The notes: a model not told the origin generated them from the letters alone. Shown: positions 1-8,823, numbered from the stretch's first letter. The stretch is DNA of 64,000 bases from Myxococcales bacterium (GCA_023248635.1 JAHFED010000011.1:1-64000), one strand, 5' to 3'. Translations and numbers: made by a program.

Positions 1-78
1 GGGCGCGCTTCACGCGCATCATCCCGCGTCTTTCCCAGCTCGGAACGCGGTCGAACATCAAGGGGATGCGGGATGATG
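1..78 (+). repeat. Dispersed GC-rich intergenic repeat, copy A (left end cut by window)
   Basis: Right-hand part of a repeat found again at 92-222, 10593-10755 and, inverted, 53887-54021. It contains the shared block GCTTCACGCGCATCATCCCG and ends in GCGGGATGATG (68-78). That end is the exact reverse complement of CATCATCCCGC at 17-27, so the unit can fold into a long stem-loop. All copies lie between genes. No protein function is inferred. Confidence 0.85.
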
Positions 79-91
79 CAGCTGATGCAGA

Positions 92-222
92 CCTCCCCCC
101 GCGCCAGCGGAGCCGGACGCGGGGCCCCACCAACTCCGCGTTTCGCGGGCGCGCTGCACGCGCATCGTCCCGCGTCTCTCCCATCTCGGAACGCGGTCGA
201 ACATCAAGCGGACGCGGGATCA
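92..222 (+). repeat. Dispersed GC-rich intergenic repeat, copy B
   Basis: Nearly full-length copy following copy A in the same orientation. It starts with a C-rich run and the short palindromic core around AGCGGAGCCGG, continues through CACCAACTCCGCG, and ends near GACGCGGGATCA. Relative to copies C and D it carries several substitutions (for example GCTGCACGCGCATCGTCCCG), so it is an older or diverged copy. Short ORFs through it give Arg/Ser-rich peptides and are not believed to be genes. Confidence 0.85.
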
Positions 223-284
223 CGAGCCAGGGCAAGCCTTTTGGTCTTCGGACGCCGCCGAGAGTGAGCACCGCAGGCGGCGAC

Positions 285-320
285 AACGCCGCGATCGGAC
301 ATCAAGGGGATGTGGGATGA
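285..320 (+). repeat. Degenerate end fragment of the same repeat
   Basis: The bases here resemble the terminal part of the repeat (an AACGCGGTCGAACATCAAG-like stretch followed by GGGGATGTGGGATGA). The fragment abuts the stop of the O-antigen-ligase-like gene at 302. Between 223 and 284 I see nothing recognisable. Together with copies A and B it means that 1-301 is repeat-derived spacer without a gene. Confidence 0.5.
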
Positions 321-2770
321 AGTAGTTTCTCGGCAGCGTCGACGCGCTTGTCACCGCCGCCCTTCTGGTTCGAGAGGGGGCCGCTGGCAGCGATGCCGCG
401 CATCTGCCGCAGGGTGAGCGAGGCACTCGCGACGTCGCCGGAGGAGACTTCGAGGCGCACTTTGGCCAGCAGCAACGAGAGATCGGTGGGACGGGCTCCC
501 AGCGCGCTGCGCAGGGCGGAAAGGGCGCCGACCGTGTCCCCGCGCTGACGTCTCAGATCGACCAGCGCGAGGTCGTAGCCCGTGGCCTGGGCCGTGTTGC
601 GCGAGAGGGGGCGCAGCAACAGAAGGGTGACTTCAGCGTCGTCGAAGAGCCTGGCGCTGCGCTGCTCGGCCAAGCGCCACTCCAACAAAGGCCGAGGGTC
701 CCGCGCCGACGCAATCCAGGTCGCCGTTGTCGACAGCGCCGCCGGTGCACCTTCGAGGGCGCTGGAAACGCGAGCGGCCAAGACCGCAGCTTCGCCGTCG
801 TGAGGCGTCGTCAACTGCTGCAAGCGCGTCTTGGCGTCGTCGATGTCACCGGCGGTGAGGGCCAGCTCGATGGTGCGCCGTTGGTGCACATCCGTGGCGT
901 CGGGGAGGCCGGCGGCGTCGGCGGCGCACGCGCGGGCGAGCTCCAAGCGTCCCTCACGCACGAGCACATCGCACAGGGTGGCGACGTCGACGGCGCGCTC
1001 GGGCTGGGGCAGGGCGAGGCGGCGCAGGGCGGGGTCGGCGGTGCGGGCGACGACCTCCTCGAAGATCGCGCGGGGCCCGGTGACGCGCCACACCTCGCGG
1101 TACTCGAGCATCCCTTGCCGAGCATGCTGCAGGGCAAAGAGGGCCCGGGCCGCCTCGAGGTGGGCGGCGTGGAAAGCGGGCCACAACACCATCGCGCGGT
1201 TGGCGAAGCGCAGCGCGGCCTGGGGATCACGTCGTCGACGGGCCTCGATGGCCAGCTGCGTCGCGTAGGTCGCGTCTGAAGGATGGGCGGCCAGGGCCTG
1301 CTCGAGCAGGTCGGCGCGCACCGACGGGGCAGCGGCGGCGACGTCGGCGTCGACGGCGTAGCGCCACCCCCGCACGGCCCGGGGACCCACCACGGCGCCC
1401 CAGGCGACGACGACGACGACGGCGACGACCGCGGCCGCCGGCGGGAGGGACACCAGGGCAGGACGGTGTGCGGCCAGTCGTCCTGCAAGCAGGCCGAGCG
1501 CGATGGCCGCCAGACCAATGCCGGCCGGGGTCTCGAGCACGAAATCAAAGACGTCGCCGACGAGCAGAAACACCAGCGCGGGTACCGCGGCCCACTCTCC
1601 CTGACGATGCAGGGAGCGCGCGACCATGAGGGCGAGCCCGATCACCACGAGCAGGAGCAGGCCGCCGCCGACGATGCCGTGATCGCACAAGCTCTGCAGC
1701 ACGATGTTCTCGGCATGGCTGTAGGTCAGGTTGGCGTCGAGCTCGCCGACCTGGAGCACTGCGGGGAAGGCGACGCCGAAGCCGTTGTTGCCGACGCCGA
1801 CGACGGGCTCGGCGAAGGCCAGGCGCGAGGCTGGTTCCCACAAAAAGGTCTTGAGGCGCTCGGGATGATCGAGGGTCTCGTGTGTCAAGAGGTCCAAGCC
1901 GCGCTCGCCGACGGCAAAGAGGCCGGCGCACACGACGATGGCGCCAGCCAGGGGCGTGAGCATGCGCACCGACCCGCTGGCTCCCGCGGGTGCGCGCACG
2001 ACCGCGGCCAGCGTGACGAGGCCGACCACGAGGGCCGCGATCCCGCCCTTGCTCAGGGTGGCAAAGACCAAGAGCGCGCAGACGACGCCGGCGACGCCGA
2101 ACCAGGTGGCCTCGACGCGGGGACGCAAGGTCAACGCTCGTCCCAAACACAGGAGCGCGAGGGCCCCGCACACGCGTGCGCGGTGGTTGGGATTCACGGG
2201 CACGCCCACGACCTCGAAGAAGCGCGGGATGCCCACCGCGGTCGAAAAGAGCACGGCAGCGCCGACGACGAAGGCACAGACGAGGATCGCCCGGTACACC
2301 CAGATTCGGTCGCGCCGATCCCGCGATTGCTGAGCGACGACGACGACGACGACCAGGGCGATCAGCAACCGCAGCAAGGCCAGCGCAGCTTCGGGGGGAT
2401 CGAAGGCCAGCGCCGGCAGGATCGCTTGGGCGTGCTCGGGCTGCAGCAGCGGTGCGACCCGATCGAGGCGATCGCTCGACTCCGGCGACAGCAGGCTGCG
2501 CAGGGCGTGGGGCAGCGGCGCCAGCGACGCCGTCGTCAAGACCGCACCGATGAGCAGCGGCAGCCCCAGCAGCGATACCCGCACCGCACGTCGACGACGC
2601 ACCCGCTCGACGACGAAGAGCAACAGCACCGCCACCGCTCCGCAAAAGAGAGCGACGTGCACGGAGGCGGGAACCCCAGCGAGCAGCAGGCAGGCCAGCC
2701 CCACGAGCCCGACGGCGCCGACGGCGCTCGCAGCTCGTGGGAGGGCAGGCAGGGAGCGAGGCTGCGGCAC
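302..2770 (-). CDS. O-antigen ligase/polymerase-like membrane protein with C-terminal TPR-like region
   Basis: The protein is 822 residues long from a GTG at 2770. The N-terminal half has about a dozen hydrophobic segments. It carries the Wzy_C/O-antigen-ligase hallmark ENIVLQSLCDHGIVG, in which the polar residues of the large periplasmic loop precede a membrane helix. From roughly residue 480 to the end it is Ala/Leu/Arg-rich helical repeat sequence resembling TPRs. Family knowledge suggests transfer or polymerisation of undecaprenyl-linked glycans at the periplasmic face. It lies 15 bp downstream of the CPBP protease gene, away from the main polysaccharide locus, so its substrate is unknown. 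Several helices are poly-valine encoded by GTC/GAC triplet runs. A general O-linked glycosylase is an alternative reading. Confidence 0.75.
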   Translation of the reverse strand: MPQPRSLPALPRAASAVGAVGLVGLACLLLAGVPASVHVALFCGAVAVLLLFVVERVRRRRAVRVSLLGLPLLIGAVLTTASLAPLPHALRSLLSPESSDRLDRVAPLLQPEHAQAILPALAFDPPEAALALLRLLIALVVVVVVAQQSRDRRDRIWVYRAILVCAFVVGAAVLFSTAVGIPRFFEVVGVPVNPNHRARVCGALALLCLGRALTLRPRVEATWFGVAGVVCALLVFATLSKGGIAALVVGLVTLAAVVRAPAGASGSVRMLTPLAGAIVVCAGLFAVGERGLDLLTHETLDHPERLKTFLWEPASRLAFAEPVVGVGNNGFGVAFPAVLQVGELDANLTYSHAENIVLQSLCDHGIVGGGLLLLVVIGLALMVARSLHRQGEWAAVPALVFLLVGDVFDFVLETPAGIGLAAIALGLLAGRLAAHRPALVSLPPAAAVVAVVVVVAWGAVVGPRAVRGWRYAVDADVAAAAPSVRADLLEQALAAHPSDATYATQLAIEARRRRDPQAALRFANRAMVLWPAFHAAHLEAARALFALQHARQGMLEYREVWRVTGPRAIFEEVVARTADPALRRLALPQPERAVDVATLCDVLVREGRLELARACAADAAGLPDATDVHQRRTIELALTAGDIDDAKTRLQQLTTPHDGEAAVLAARVSSALEGAPAALSTTATWIASARDPRPLLEWRLAEQRSARLFDDAEVTLLLLRPLSRNTAQATGYDLALVDLRRQRGDTVGALSALRSALGARPTDLSLLLAKVRLEVSSGDVASASLTLRQMRGIAASGPLSNQKGGGDKRVDAAEKLLHPTSP

Positions 2771-2785
2771 TCCGAGAACTTGCCG

Positions 2786-3529
2786 CTACTTGCCGAGGAA
2801 GACCATGACCCACACGTCGTAGAGGGCGTGGGTCCAGGCAGCGACAGCAAAGCCGCGGATCTGAAACAAGGCCGCGAACACGACGCCGGCGAAGAAGCGG
2901 AACACAAACGCGCTCATCGTGAAGGGCTCGGTGATGTGGTGGGCCGCGGAGAAAATCAGGCTCGACACGACGACGGCGAGGAAGGCGGCCCCGAAGCGCT
3001 TGATGCCGCCGATTCGATGCGCGGCGTAAAAGAGACCGCCCATCAGGAAGAGACGAAACACGAGCTCTTCGTAAAGGCCCGCCCCCGCCGAGAGCACGAT
3101 CTTGGTGACGAAGCCCGGCGCGCCCCCGCCGGCGGCCAACGAGCCCACCTCGAGCAGACGCGACAGTCCCGTGATCTGGATCATGGTGTTGACGAGGCCG
3201 CCGACCAAGAGCGCGTAGACCGCGCTTTCGAGCAGCATGAGGGGCAGCAAGCGCGGGTGCAGCTCGCCCCGGCGACGCAGATAGGCGACAGCGCCGACGA
3301 AGCCGAACAGCACGACGCCGTTGAAGATGAGGTAGGCAAACATGCTCCCGCCGAGAGCGCGGTGCAGCGCGTCGCTGACGAAGTCGACGCCGTTTCTGGC
3401 GCCGCCCGAGACGAGGATGCCCACCTGGTAGGCGATGAAGAGAGGCAGCACGGCGATGGCGGCGGTCAGGGGCTCACGGCTTTGCTGCAGGTAGGCCCGC
3501 ACGCCGCTCACGGGCTTCAAGGTTGTCAT
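2786..3529 (-). CDS. CPBP family intramembrane glutamic protease
   Basis: The product is 247 residues from ATG 3529 (MTTLKPVSG), preceded by an AGAGG-type ribosome site about 10 bases upstream. An upstream ATG at 3547 is possible, but the longer extension to 3757 looks spurious. There are about eight hydrophobic helices. Motif 1 EExxxR is seen as YEELVFRLF, motif 2 contains AAHHITEP, and the last helix has HALYD. These are the CAAX-protease/bacteriocin-processing (Abi, PF02517) signatures of membrane-embedded glutamate proteases. The substrate is unknown. The gene is divergent from dusB and upstream of the ligase-like gene, with which it probably forms a two-gene unit. Confidence 0.85.
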   Translation of the reverse strand: MTTLKPVSGVRAYLQQSREPLTAAIAVLPLFIAYQVGILVSGGARNGVDFVSDALHRALGGSMFAYLIFNGVVLFGFVGAVAYLRRRGELHPRLLPLMLLESAVYALLVGGLVNTMIQITGLSRLLEVGSLAAGGGAPGFVTKIVLSAGAGLYEELVFRLFLMGGLFYAAHRIGGIKRFGAAFLAVVVSSLIFSAAHHITEPFTMSAFVFRFFAGVVFAALFQIRGFAVAAWTHALYDVWVMVFLGK

Positions 3530-3707
3530 GCGCGCACCACCTCTCATTCGTAGGAAAGAAACACGCACTTCGCGAGCGGCCTTCCCGACCAGACCACTGT
3601 ACTTCCGCTCATCACGTACACACGCTGGTGAGATCAGCTCGTTGCACCCACCGCTCTTCTCTGGGCCGTGTTGCCGAGGATGCTGCAGCGCGACACCAAG
3701 GGTGAGC

Positions 3708-4766
3708 ATGAAAATCGGCTCCTTCACCATCGACCCTCCGGTGTTGCTCGCCCCCATGGCCGGCGTGAGCGAGCAGCCCTTCCGCGTGCTGGCGCTGGAG
3801 ATGGGGGCAGGGCTTGCGACGACAGAGCTGATTTCTTCTTCAGGTATTTTCTATCAAAATCGAAGAACCAAACAATACATGACGTTCGATCGGGGCAAGG
3901 AGCGCCCCTACTCGATGCAACTCTTCGGCGGCGACCCCAAGGTGATGGCTGCGGCCGCGCGTGCGGCCATGGAGCACGGAGCCGACATCGTCGACATCAA
4001 CATGGGCTGTCCCGTCAAGAAGGTCACGGGCACGGGCGCGGGATCGGCGCTCTCCTGCGACCCGCCGCGGGCCGCCGCCATCATCGAGGCGATGCGGGCC
4101 GCCACCGATGATCGCGTTCCCATTACGGTAAAAATACGCGCTGGCTGGGACGATAAGAGCATTAACTGCGTCGAGATGGCCAAGACCCTCGAAGGCGCCG
4201 GCTGCGCTGCTTTGGCCCTGCACGCTCGCACGCGGGCCGCCGGCTACTCGGGGCAGGCCAACTGGTCGCTGATCGCGTCCATCAAGCAGGCCGTGAAGAT
4301 GCCGATCATCGGCAACGGCGACGTCCTCACCTTCGAAGACAGCCAGCGCATGTTCCAAGAGACGGGCTGCGACGCCGTCATGATCGGCCGCGGCGCCCTG
4401 GGAAATCCTTGGATCTTCGAGAGCACCCGCGCGGGCAAGACCCTGCCGCCTCCCACTCCGGAGCAGCGGCTCGCGCTCATCCGCCGCCACCACACGATGC
4501 ACATCGCCTTTCACGAGAGCCTCGACGATGAGGAGTCACGACGACTGCTGCGCACCCCGCCGGCGTTGATGGCCACCAAGACCTTTCGCCAACATCTCGT
4601 GTGGTATTCGCGCGGCCTCGTCGGCGGCAAAGAGTTCCGCAAAGCGGTACTCACCCTCGAAGACCCCAACGCCGTCGTCGACCACCTCGAGCGCTTCTTC
4701 TCCGCCGCCGCAGTATCTGCCCCCGAAGAAGCTGAGGGCGTGAACTACCAACAGGCCTTTGGCTGA
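3708..4766 (+). CDS. dusB: tRNA-dihydrouridine synthase DusB
   Basis: The protein is 352 residues. ATG 3708 is chosen because MKIGSFTIDPPVLLAPMAGV is the normal start of the TIM-barrel and an AAGGG site precedes it; the upstream ORF extension is not conserved-looking. The FMN-dependent enzyme reduces uridine in the tRNA D-loop. It has INMGCPVKKV with catalytic Cys about residue 101, the substrate/FMN motifs TVKIRAGWD and LHARTR, and IGNGDV and IGRGALGNPWIF near the phosphate site. The gene is convergent with prfB, the two stops being only 3 bp apart. Confidence 0.95.
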   Translation: MKIGSFTIDPPVLLAPMAGVSEQPFRVLALEMGAGLATTELISSSGIFYQNRRTKQYMTFDRGKERPYSMQLFGGDPKVMAAAARAAMEHGADIVDINMGCPVKKVTGTGAGSALSCDPPRAAAIIEAMRAATDDRVPITVKIRAGWDDKSINCVEMAKTLEGAGCAALALHARTRAAGYSGQANWSLIASIKQAVKMPIIGNGDVLTFEDSQRMFQETGCDAVMIGRGALGNPWIFESTRAGKTLPPPTPEQRLALIRRHHTMHIAFHESLDDEESRRLLRTPPALMATKTFRQHLVWYSRGLVGGKEFRKAVLTLEDPNAVVDHLERFFSAAAVSAPEEAEGVNYQQAFG

Positions 4767-4769
4767 CGC

Positions 4770-5888
4770 TCAGGTCCGGGCGCGCCGCTCGGCATCTTGG
4801 AAGAGCAAGTAGGACTCGATGAAGCCCTGGATGTCGCCGTCGAGGACGGAGTGCACCTGCGTCGTCTCATGCCCAGAGCGCAGATCCTTGGCGATCTGGT
4901 AGGGCTGCAAGACGTAATTGCGGATCTGGCTGCCGAACGACGACGTCATCTTCTGGGCTTCGAGCTTGTCTTTCTCCATGAGCCGGCGCTTCACTTCCAT
5001 GTCGAACAGCTTCGACTTCAGCATCTTCAGTGCCCGCTCTCGATTCTGGATCTGACTGCGTTCTTGTTCGCAACGGATCTGGATTCCGGTGGGAAGATGG
5101 GTGAGTTGAACGGCGGACTCCGTCTTGTTCACATGCTGGCCGCCGGAGCCGCCCGAGCGCATGGTTTTCCAGTCGCATTCGGCGGGGTTGATGACGATGT
5201 CGATGTCGTCGTCGACTTCGGGGATGACGTCGACCCCACAGAAGCTGGTCTCTCTCTTGCCGGAGAAAGGCGACATGCGCACGAGGCGGTGCACGCCCAG
5301 CTCGGCCTTCAAGAAGCCATAGGCGTATTCACCCTTTACGTAGATCGATGCACTCTTGATTCCGGATGGTTCGGCTGCTTCGATGCTGGATAGCTCGACG
5401 CCGTAGCCGCGCTTTTCTGCGTAGCGCGTGTACATGCGCAGCAGCATCTCGGTGAACTCTTGGGCGTCGGCGCCGCCCTGGCCCACCGAGAGGTTGACGA
5501 AGGCGTTGTTCTTGTCGGTCTCGCCGCTGAGCATGCGGGCCATCTCGAGCTTCTTGACCTCGGAGTCCACCAGACCAATGTCTTTGGCGACGTCGTTGAT
5601 GGTGGCTTCGTCGTCGCCGGCCAGCTCGATGAGCTCGAGGCTGTCAGACACCGAGCGGCGGGCGTTCATGAAGGTCTTGACCTCGCTGTCCATCAGCTGC
5701 CGCAGCTTCTGCAGCTCGGTGGCTTTGGCGGCGTCGTTCCAGAAGTCGGGCGAGCTCATCTTGTCGTCGATGTCGGCGACGCGCAGCTGCTTGTCCTTGA
5801 TGTCGAGTGGACCCTCGAGGGAGTCCAGCCGCGTCGACAGCTCGGTGATGGTGCGCTTGAGCTCGGCTACCAGGTTGGCCACGGTCAT
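4770..5888 (-). CDS. prfB: Peptide chain release factor 2
   Basis: The protein is 372 residues from ATG 5888 (MTVANLVAEL). RF2 releases finished peptides at UGA and UAA. The stop-codon-reading tripeptide SPF lies at about 206-208 and the hydrolysis motif GGQ at about 249-251, within SGGSGGQHVNKTES. The N-terminal part matches the helical RF2 domain. Most bacteria interrupt prfB near codon 26 with an in-frame UGA and a +1 frameshift. Here the equivalent sequence reads straight through (LEGPLDIKDK) without a stop, so the classical autoregulatory frameshift is absent. The long ORF upstream of 5888 on this strand is an artefact. Confidence 0.95.
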   Translation of the reverse strand: MTVANLVAELKRTITELSTRLDSLEGPLDIKDKQLRVADIDDKMSSPDFWNDAAKATELQKLRQLMDSEVKTFMNARRSVSDSLELIELAGDDEATINDVAKDIGLVDSEVKKLEMARMLSGETDKNNAFVNLSVGQGGADAQEFTEMLLRMYTRYAEKRGYGVELSSIEAAEPSGIKSASIYVKGEYAYGFLKAELGVHRLVRMSPFSGKRETSFCGVDVIPEVDDDIDIVINPAECDWKTMRSGGSGGQHVNKTESAVQLTHLPTGIQIRCEQERSQIQNRERALKMLKSKLFDMEVKRRLMEKDKLEAQKMTSSFGSQIRNYVLQPYQIAKDLRSGHETTQVHSVLDGDIQGFIESYLLFQDAERRART

Positions 5889-6014
5889 GACTCCCCTGTC
5901 GTCGACGACGGCGCCGTCGGCAAGTGGGGCCGTGCCTGCGGCGCTCTGCGTGGCAGCGGCGGTCAATGGCGCACCGGCACCGGCACCGAGCCGAATTCTG
6001 CTAAACCAGCCGGC

Positions 6015-6638
6015 GTGAGTGCGCTTCGCCTCTGTGTCGTCGTCGTCATCGCTCTGTGGGGCGTGGGCTGTGCGCACGCGGTCATGATCGAGACCGAGCC
6101 CAAAAACGCCAAGGTCATCGTCGACGGTGAGATGCTGGGCGAGGGGGCTATGACCATCGAAAAGACCGTGTTCTTCGGCGACACCCTCCGGCTCTCGGCG
6201 GAGGCGGAGGGCTACGAGAGCACCACGGTGCTGGTGCCGGCGTCGGAGTGGTACCTGTGGCCCGGGCTGCTGGCGTTGGTTCCGCTCGCCGGCATCCCCA
6301 TCTCCCTGCCTTTTTTGATCGTGCCCATCCTGGGACCCTTCGTGGCGGCGGCCATCGCGGTGAGCTGGGCTGTCGTGACGAGTCCGACCTTGCTCTCGCT
6401 CGGGCTGGTCCGGAAGTACCCAGACAAGGTCAAGCTCAAGCTCAAGCGCCGCGTCACCAACGATCCCACCTTCACCTTGCCCTCGGATCTCTGGCTCGAG
6501 CCCGACGAGCCCACGCCCAATCCGCTGCCCGACGTCGGCGAGGTCGAGCCCACGCCGCCGGACCCCGGCCACGCAGGGGCGCCCAAGGTGCCCCTGAAGA
6601 AAGCCCAGCCCACCGGCGCAAACCCAGTCCCCTACTGA
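6015..6638 (+). CDS. PEGA-domain-like lipoprotein with two hydrophobic segments
   Basis: The product is 207 residues from GTG 6015. The N terminus is a lipoprotein signal (hydrophobic stretch, then ALWGVGC as lipobox), so it is probably anchored to a membrane. The following ETEPKNAKVIVDGEMLGEG resembles the start of a PEGA domain, a small beta module found on surface proteins. A central stretch of about 60 residues is strongly hydrophobic. The C terminus is Pro-rich (TPNPLPDVGEVEPTPPDP). It is divergent from prfB and 27 bp upstream of trpS, so it may share a transcript with the latter. Function unknown. Confidence 0.7.
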   Translation: MSALRLCVVVVIALWGVGCAHAVMIETEPKNAKVIVDGEMLGEGAMTIEKTVFFGDTLRLSAEAEGYESTTVLVPASEWYLWPGLLALVPLAGIPISLPFLIVPILGPFVAAAIAVSWAVVTSPTLLSLGLVRKYPDKVKLKLKRRVTNDPTFTLPSDLWLEPDEPTPNPLPDVGEVEPTPPDPGHAGAPKVPLKKAQPTGANPVPY

Positions 6639-6665
6639 GCCGCCGTCGACGTTGTATGAGGGTGG

Positions 6666-7688
6666 ATGCGCTTCTTGTCTGGCATCCAGCCTTCGGGCAC
6701 TCCTCACCTCGGCAACTATTTCGGCGCGATCTTGCAGCACGTCGAGACCAGCCGGTCGCTCGGCCCCGACGACTCCGCGTTCTTTTTCATCGCCGATTAT
6801 CACGCGCTGACGACGACGCAGGATCCCGAGAAGCTGCGCGCGTTGGTCACCGACGTCGCCGCGACCTACGTGGCCCTCGGGCTCGACGTCGACAAAGCGC
6901 TGCTCTTTCGTCAGTCCGATGTGCCCGAGGTGTGCGAGCTCGCCTGGCTCTTGTCCACCGTGACGGGGATGGGGCTGCTCGAGCGCGCCACCTCGTACAA
7001 AGACAAGGTCAGCAAGGGGCTGGCGTCGTCGGTGGGGCTGTTCACCTATCCCATTCTCATGGCAGCCGACATCGTCGCCTACGACTCGGACGTGGTGCCG
7101 GTGGGTCAAGATCAACAGCAACACGTTGAGATGACCCACGATATGGTGGTTCACTTCAACGCGACCTATCACGCCGAGGCGCTCAAACGCCCCGAGTGGA
7201 AGCTGTCGCCGACACCCCGCGTGTGCGGCACCGACAGCGTGAGCAGCAAGATGTCGAAGTCATACAACAATACGATCTCGATCTTCGCCGACGGAAAGGA
7301 CTTAAAGAAGCAGGTGAACGCGATCGTGACCGATTCGCGTCCGCCTGAGGTTGCCAAGGATCCGCTTTCGCTGGCGGTCTTTCAGCTGCTCGCCCTCTTC
7401 CTCAGCGTCGACGAGCGGGCGGACTGGGAGCAGCGGCTGCGCCAAGGCGGCGTCGGCTACGGCGATCTCAAGAAGGAGATCATGACGAGGATGGACGCCC
7501 GCTTTGGCGAGGCCCGCGCCCGGCGGCAGCACCTGGTGACGACGGCCCAGGGGCAAGAGGAGCTGGAGATCGTCCTGCAGCGCGGCGGCCGCGCGGCCCG
7601 GCGTGTCGCTGCGACCACCCTCGCGCGCTGCTATCGAGCGGTGGGCATGGACAACGCGGCCCGGCGGCTGGGTGGTGCACCGGCCTGA
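6666..7688 (+). CDS. trpS: Tryptophan--tRNA ligase
   Basis: The class I aminoacyl-tRNA synthetase charges tRNA-Trp. It is 340 residues, normal for the bacterial enzyme. The start MRFLSGIQPSG is preceded by a good GAGGGTGG site directly upstream of ATG 6666. The HIGH-equivalent TPHLGN lies at about 12-17, and the KMSKS loop is intact at about 195-199 (SSKMSKSYNN). GQDQQQHVEMT is the typical Trp-AMP pocket sequence. The last 25 residues after the anticodon-binding helices are Arg/Ala-rich. No T-box or trp leader is visible upstream. Confidence 0.97.
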   Translation: MRFLSGIQPSGTPHLGNYFGAILQHVETSRSLGPDDSAFFFIADYHALTTTQDPEKLRALVTDVAATYVALGLDVDKALLFRQSDVPEVCELAWLLSTVTGMGLLERATSYKDKVSKGLASSVGLFTYPILMAADIVAYDSDVVPVGQDQQQHVEMTHDMVVHFNATYHAEALKRPEWKLSPTPRVCGTDSVSSKMSKSYNNTISIFADGKDLKKQVNAIVTDSRPPEVAKDPLSLAVFQLLALFLSVDERADWEQRLRQGGVGYGDLKKEIMTRMDARFGEARARRQHLVTTAQGQEELEIVLQRGGRAARRVAATTLARCYRAVGMDNAARRLGGAPA

Positions 7689-7841
7689 AGTGGGGCGTTT
7701 TTGCGAGGTCCAGTTGTCAGGTGCTTCGCGGACGTGCTCGTCGACAACGATCGTTCCGACGCGATGCGTTGGGCAACAAAAGCCTCATTCTTGAAGCGCA
7801 ATGCTGTTGGATCAGCTTTGACAACGTGATCTCGGACATCT

Positions 7842-7861
7842 AGGAGCCGCCGCGGGCTCCT
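7842..7861 (+). terminator. Possible hairpin between trpS and the Fic-like gene
   Basis: AGGAGCC (7842-7848) and GGCTCCT (7855-7861) form a perfect 7-bp stem with a 6-base loop. It is not followed by a T run, so it is a weak terminator candidate for trpS at best. A TTGACA at 7818-7823 is a possible -35 for the downstream gene, but no convincing -10 follows. The rest of the 7689-7969 gap shows nothing recognisable. Confidence 0.3.
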
Positions 7862-7969
7862 CGTCTTGCGTCGATTCAGATTCGAGAAAGAGGAGCATCC
7901 CAAGGCCCGCGGGACTTGTCGGGGCCCATGACTGCGACTGTCGTCCAATGGACGAGGGAGTTTGGCTCG

Positions 7970-8806
7970 ATGTCCTTCGATTTCGATGATTTCGATGTTC
8001 GCGCGCGCTTCTCGGAACTGGACGACCGCAGCGATGAGCTCCGGCAGCTCCTGCGGGATCTCCCCGACGAACAAGCCGACTTCGACGAGCGCTGCCGCAT
8101 TGCTTATATTTATCATGATTCGGCGCTTGAAGGCGTCGTGTTAACCTATCATGAATTGCGCGCTGCCGTCGATCGCAAGGTCGCGTCGGACTCCTCGCTG
8201 ATCCCGACCTACCAGGAGATCAAGAACCACGCAGACGCTCTCGACGTCGTCGACCAGCACTGCCGCGAGGAGATTGCCAAGAAGCAGCGCGGCAGAAACC
8301 CCAAGGTGACCGCTCAGTTCTTCAACGATCTGCACGTGCTTTTGACCAAGGGCCTCATCCGCAAGAACCCTGGCGCCTTCCGCAAGGACATGCCGCTGCA
8401 CCGCACCTATTTCCACGACATCTTCGAGCCCGCGCAGATCGAGGCCGGCCTCAAAGGCGTCGTCGAATTCGTCGACAACGCCGACTTCCGGGCCCAGCAT
8501 GCGATCAACCAGGCCTGCCTGTTTCACCACGAGTTCATGAAGGTGTTTCCCTACACCGACGGCAGCGGCAAGGTCGGTCGCTTGGTCATGAACTATTTCT
8601 TGGTGCGCGCTGGCTACCTCCCCGCCGTCATCCACGCCTCGGATCGACAGGCCTACTACGAGGCACTGAAAGACGGCCCCGAGGCCCTGCGTCTCATCGT
8701 CATCGGCGCCATGGAGCAGGCCGTCGACGCCGGGGTGCGCCACCTGCGCGACCGTTTGCGCACGCGCTCCGCGGTTCGCGGCCGTGTTCGTTCCTACGCG
8801 GGCTGA
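7970..8806 (+). CDS. Fic/Doc-fold protein with a degenerate catalytic motif
   Basis: The product is 278 residues from ATG 7970, preceded by GAGGGAG with good spacing; a TTG at 7916 or ATG 7928 would be longer. Fic proteins usually transfer AMP or other phosphate groups to proteins. The N-terminal HDSALEGVVLTYHE (about 49-62) resembles the inhibitory helix of class II Fic enzymes ((S/T)xxxEG). NPGAFRKD and the helix QACLFHHEFMKV match the Fic core. The active loop, normally HPFxDGNGRxGR, reads FPYTDGSGKVGR at about 193-204. The catalytic His is Phe, the Asn is Ser and the first Arg is Lys. It is therefore either a non-enzymatic Fic fold or one with altered chemistry. It stands alone and is closed by a strong terminator. 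Confidence 0.85.
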   Translation: MSFDFDDFDVRARFSELDDRSDELRQLLRDLPDEQADFDERCRIAYIYHDSALEGVVLTYHELRAAVDRKVASDSSLIPTYQEIKNHADALDVVDQHCREEIAKKQRGRNPKVTAQFFNDLHVLLTKGLIRKNPGAFRKDMPLHRTYFHDIFEPAQIEAGLKGVVEFVDNADFRAQHAINQACLFHHEFMKVFPYTDGSGKVGRLVMNYFLVRAGYLPAVIHASDRQAYYEALKDGPEALRLIVIGAMEQAVDAGVRHLRDRLRTRSAVRGRVRSYAG

Positions 8807-8823
8807 GCGGGTCTTTTCGTCGG

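Noticed and set aside
1283-3553. Long plus-strand ORF (756 codons)
   Set aside because: Antisense to the ligase-like and CPBP genes; its Gln/His/Asp-rich sequence is the shadow expected from high-GC genes.
5889-7172. N-terminal extension of prfB to an 800-residue protein
   Set aside because: The upstream frame is antisense to the lipoprotein and trpS genes; the RF2 homology starts at MTVANLVAEL.
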